Part shown: piece by piece, positions 62,580-64,000 of the stretch | How the letters are laid out: each line of letters begins with the position of its first letter | Numbering within the stretch: the first letter of the stretch is position 1 | Assembly (NCBI RefSeq): GCF_005221325.1 | Contig: NZ_CP039889.1 | Location: 310,001-374,000 of the forward strand | Source of the DNA: Agrobacterium tumefaciens | Lineage (GTDB): Bacteria; Pseudomonadota; Alphaproteobacteria; Rhizobiales; Rhizobiaceae | Direction of reading: 5' to 3' | Length of the DNA stretch: 64,000 bases | Position numbers and translations under genes: made by a program | The notes under the pieces: generated by a model | Databases searched by the model: none | Told to the model about the DNA's origin: nothing | The model's input: only the letters and a program-made list of their open reading frames with translations

Positions 62580-63111
62580 AAATAGCTCCTTGAAAACCTC
62601 TTACCGCCGAAATGCGGACCGTGAACATACCCGCCACCGAAAGTACAATCGAAAATGGCGAGTCCGAGACACGCGCTAATTGAAACAATCATAAGTTAAA
62701 ATCAAGTAACAAAAACGGACCAATTAAAGTATTTTTAAATAAAAATTCCATATACATCTCATATTTTCATTTATTTAAAATAAATAAATTAGTATATATA
62801 AATATAACTACAAAGATAAGCAGCATTACTTGATCGGTAAGCACACGAAACTGCTATGGGTTCGGAATGAAAATCTCCCACTCCCCGATGATACTGAACA
62901 AAAAAAGGGAGCCCAAAGGCCCCCTTTCAGTCATGCGATGCGCCGTTTGTTATTGCCGGCAGCGCCATGCGCCATACATGCGCAACTCGGGTCTTTGCCG
63001 GTCCATGTGCTGCGCGCACCGTCTGTGTCGAAAATCCCTGTCGATTTCCGAGCCATTGCTTCAGAGCGGGATGGCGAAAGCCTGGGGTTTCGCGATCCCT
63101 TTCTTCGTCCC
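62580..63111. other. 532-bp region with an extreme AT-rich tract
   Basis: From about 62690 to 62825 the sequence is almost all A and T, in sharp contrast to the rest of the window. It contains the promoter of the porin gene and, near 62904-62927, a hairpin serving the minus-strand gene at 63112. No gene was seen. Confidence 0.65.
62896..62927 (-). terminator. Terminator downstream of the small secreted protein gene
   Basis: On the minus strand AAAGGGGGCC pairs with GGCTCCCTTT (9 of 10) and a long T run follows. It lies about 185 bp beyond the stop at 63112, a usual distance for a transcript with a 3' tail. Confidence 0.7.
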
Positions 63112-63399
63112 TCAGTGCCGGCGCTTCTTGCCGCCGTCATTCTTGTTGTCGATGACATCGACGGACGTCTTGTTGCCGTTCAGCAGGCCGTTCAGGATGC
63201 CGGTCTTGTTGCCGTTCAGAATCCCGTTATTGGACAGGATACCGTTGACCCCGAGATCGATGCTCGGCGAGACGACGACAAGGGCGCCGCCCTTGTTGCT
63301 GTTACCCGACAGGATGCCACCCAGAAGACCGCCCGCATTGGCCTGACCAACGGAAGCGACAGTAAGAATAGCGGCGACACAAGCAAATTTAGCAATCAT
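63112..63399 (-). CDS. Small secreted Gly/Asn-rich repeat protein
   Basis: 95 residues. A signal peptide (MIAKFACVAAILTVASVGQANA) is followed by GGLLGGILSGNSNKGG and a tandem pattern around NGILSNNGILNGNKTG and NGLLNGNKTSVD, ending in a basic tail (KKRRH). The start has GAGGAGAG upstream. No family is recognised; the repeats might form a beta-rich extracellular or periplasmic structure. Confidence 0.75.
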   Translation of the reverse strand: MIAKFACVAAILTVASVGQANAGGLLGGILSGNSNKGGALVVVSPSIDLGVNGILSNNGILNGNKTGILNGLLNGNKTSVDVIDNKNDGGKKRRH

Positions 63400-63663
63400 T
63401 TCTCTCTCCTCTTATGTTTGATCACGCCATCTGGCGTAACTGAACTGTATATTTAGAGGATTCTAATTCAAGCAAAGGCTAATATTACAATAAATAATTA
63501 ACTTTAATACTGGTGATTTTAATAGAATTTTACATATCAAGCTTTCTCTTCCCCTGCCTCCATTTCAGCATCGATGCCCTGCAGCGGCGTTACAACAGTA
63601 AAACGGCGCAAGACACTTTATTAACCATCCAAATATAAGATATTGCTTAATTAGAGACCGGAG
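63400..63663. other. 264-bp AT-rich divergent promoter region
   Basis: It separates the small secreted protein gene (minus) from the truncated beta-barrel gene (plus). AT-rich runs at 63440-63540 and 63620-63655 suit promoters. No distinct operator was recognised. Confidence 0.45.
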
Positions 63664-64000
63664 ATGCGAATGCGGCTGGGGGGATATATCGCGCTTGTTC
63701 TCGGGCTTACCTGCGCCCCCGGTGCGCGGGCGGGTGAAAGCGCCGATGAGCATAATGTCACCTACAAGTCCGGCATCGCCTATGACAGCAATTATTTCGC
63801 CGACACCAATCGGTTGAGCGCAATTTCGCTGCGCGCCGGCCTGGGGCTCAATGGCAAGGTCGTGCTTGAGGGTGCGGAGCTGCGTTATTCGCTCGAGCAT
63901 GAAGAGGTCCGCCTCCCCCGCTATAGCTTCGCCAATGAACACAACACCATCGCGGCACTGGGGCTGACGAAACGCTTTTCCGACAAGCTGGAATGGGCCG
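63664..64000 (+). CDS. Outer-membrane beta-barrel protein, N-terminal part (cut by window end)
   Basis: The frame from ATG 63664 stays open to the last base, giving 112 residues. A signal peptide MRMRLGGYIALVLGLTCAPGARAG is followed by alternating strands (NVTYKSGIAYDSNYFADTNRLS, ISLRAGLGLNGKVVLEGAELRYSLEHEE, NTIAALGLTKRFSDKLEWA), typical of an outer-membrane barrel. GAGACCGGAG precedes the start. The family cannot be named from the fragment. Confidence 0.75.
   Translation, partial: MRMRLGGYIALVLGLTCAPGARAGESADEHNVTYKSGIAYDSNYFADTNRLSAISLRAGLGLNGKVVLEGAELRYSLEHEEVRLPRYSFANEHNTIAALGLTKRFSDKLEWA

Overview
The window looks like a chromosome segment of an Agrobacterium-type alphaproteobacterium (Rhizobiaceae). 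The evidence is the high GC content, the arrangement pcaFJI | pcaR | pobR | pobA | pcaQ | pcaDCHGB that is known from Agrobacterium tumefaciens, the rhizobial iolC-DUF2090/iolD/iolE/iolB operon, Omp25/31-like porins and several dispersed palindromic intergenic repeats of the kind described in rhizobia. No rRNA, tRNA, insertion sequence, phage or CRISPR array was recognised. Almost the whole window is catabolic: plant-derived carbon is imported, trimmed and sent to central metabolism.

Layout. (1) 1-8.1 kb: a pectin/rhamnogalacturonan module, with an unrecognised protein cut by the window edge, GH105, GH28, a sugar ABC transporter (ATPase and two permeases) and a LacI regulator. (2) 8.3-13.5 kb: a minus-strand polyol/inositol-like cluster of two TIM-barrel isomerases around a Gfo/Idh/MocA dehydrogenase, an orphan periplasmic binding protein and a LacI regulator; a 16-codon remnant of a second binding-protein gene lies inside it. 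(3) 13.8-24.3 kb: the complete protocatechuate branch of the beta-ketoadipate pathway plus 4-hydroxybenzoate hydroxylase and three regulators. (4) 24.6-32.6 kb: a quinate/shikimate module, with an amino-acid-type ABC transporter carrying two tandem binding proteins, catabolic-looking AroE and AroQ, a TetR regulator and QuiC, feeding protocatechuate into block 3. (5) 32.6-40.5 kb: a small ABM-type monooxygenase, a possible decayed gene, and a peptide ABC transporter with an M14 carboxypeptidase. (6) 40.6-45.9 kb: a small orphan gene and a complete Liv-type ABC transporter with a PcaQ-like box upstream. (7) 46.0-53.9 kb: the myo-inositol operon with its RpiR-type regulator. (8) 54.0-57.9 kb: 2-hydroxyacid dehydrogenase, LacI, MarR and creatininase-family genes. 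(9) 58.0-60.3 kb: a His-rich CobW-family zinc GTPase and a WD40 protein. (10) 60.4-64 kb: an MFS transporter, an outer-membrane beta-barrel, a small secreted Gly/Asn-rich protein, and the start of another beta-barrel protein cut by the window end.

How it works together. Shikimate or quinate (block 4) and 4-hydroxybenzoate (pobA) converge on protocatechuate, which pcaHG cleaves and pcaB/C/D/I/J/F carry to acetyl-CoA and succinyl-CoA. Two operator observations tie the transporters to these pathways. The TetR/quiC intergenic region and the promoter of the twin-binding-protein transporter share the palindromic core ACYAAYTRGT. The pcaQ-pcaD intergenic region and the Liv-type transporter promoter share ATAAYC-N4-GGTTAT. 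Together they predict that the window holds dedicated importers for shikimate/quinate and for protocatechuate-like aromatics.
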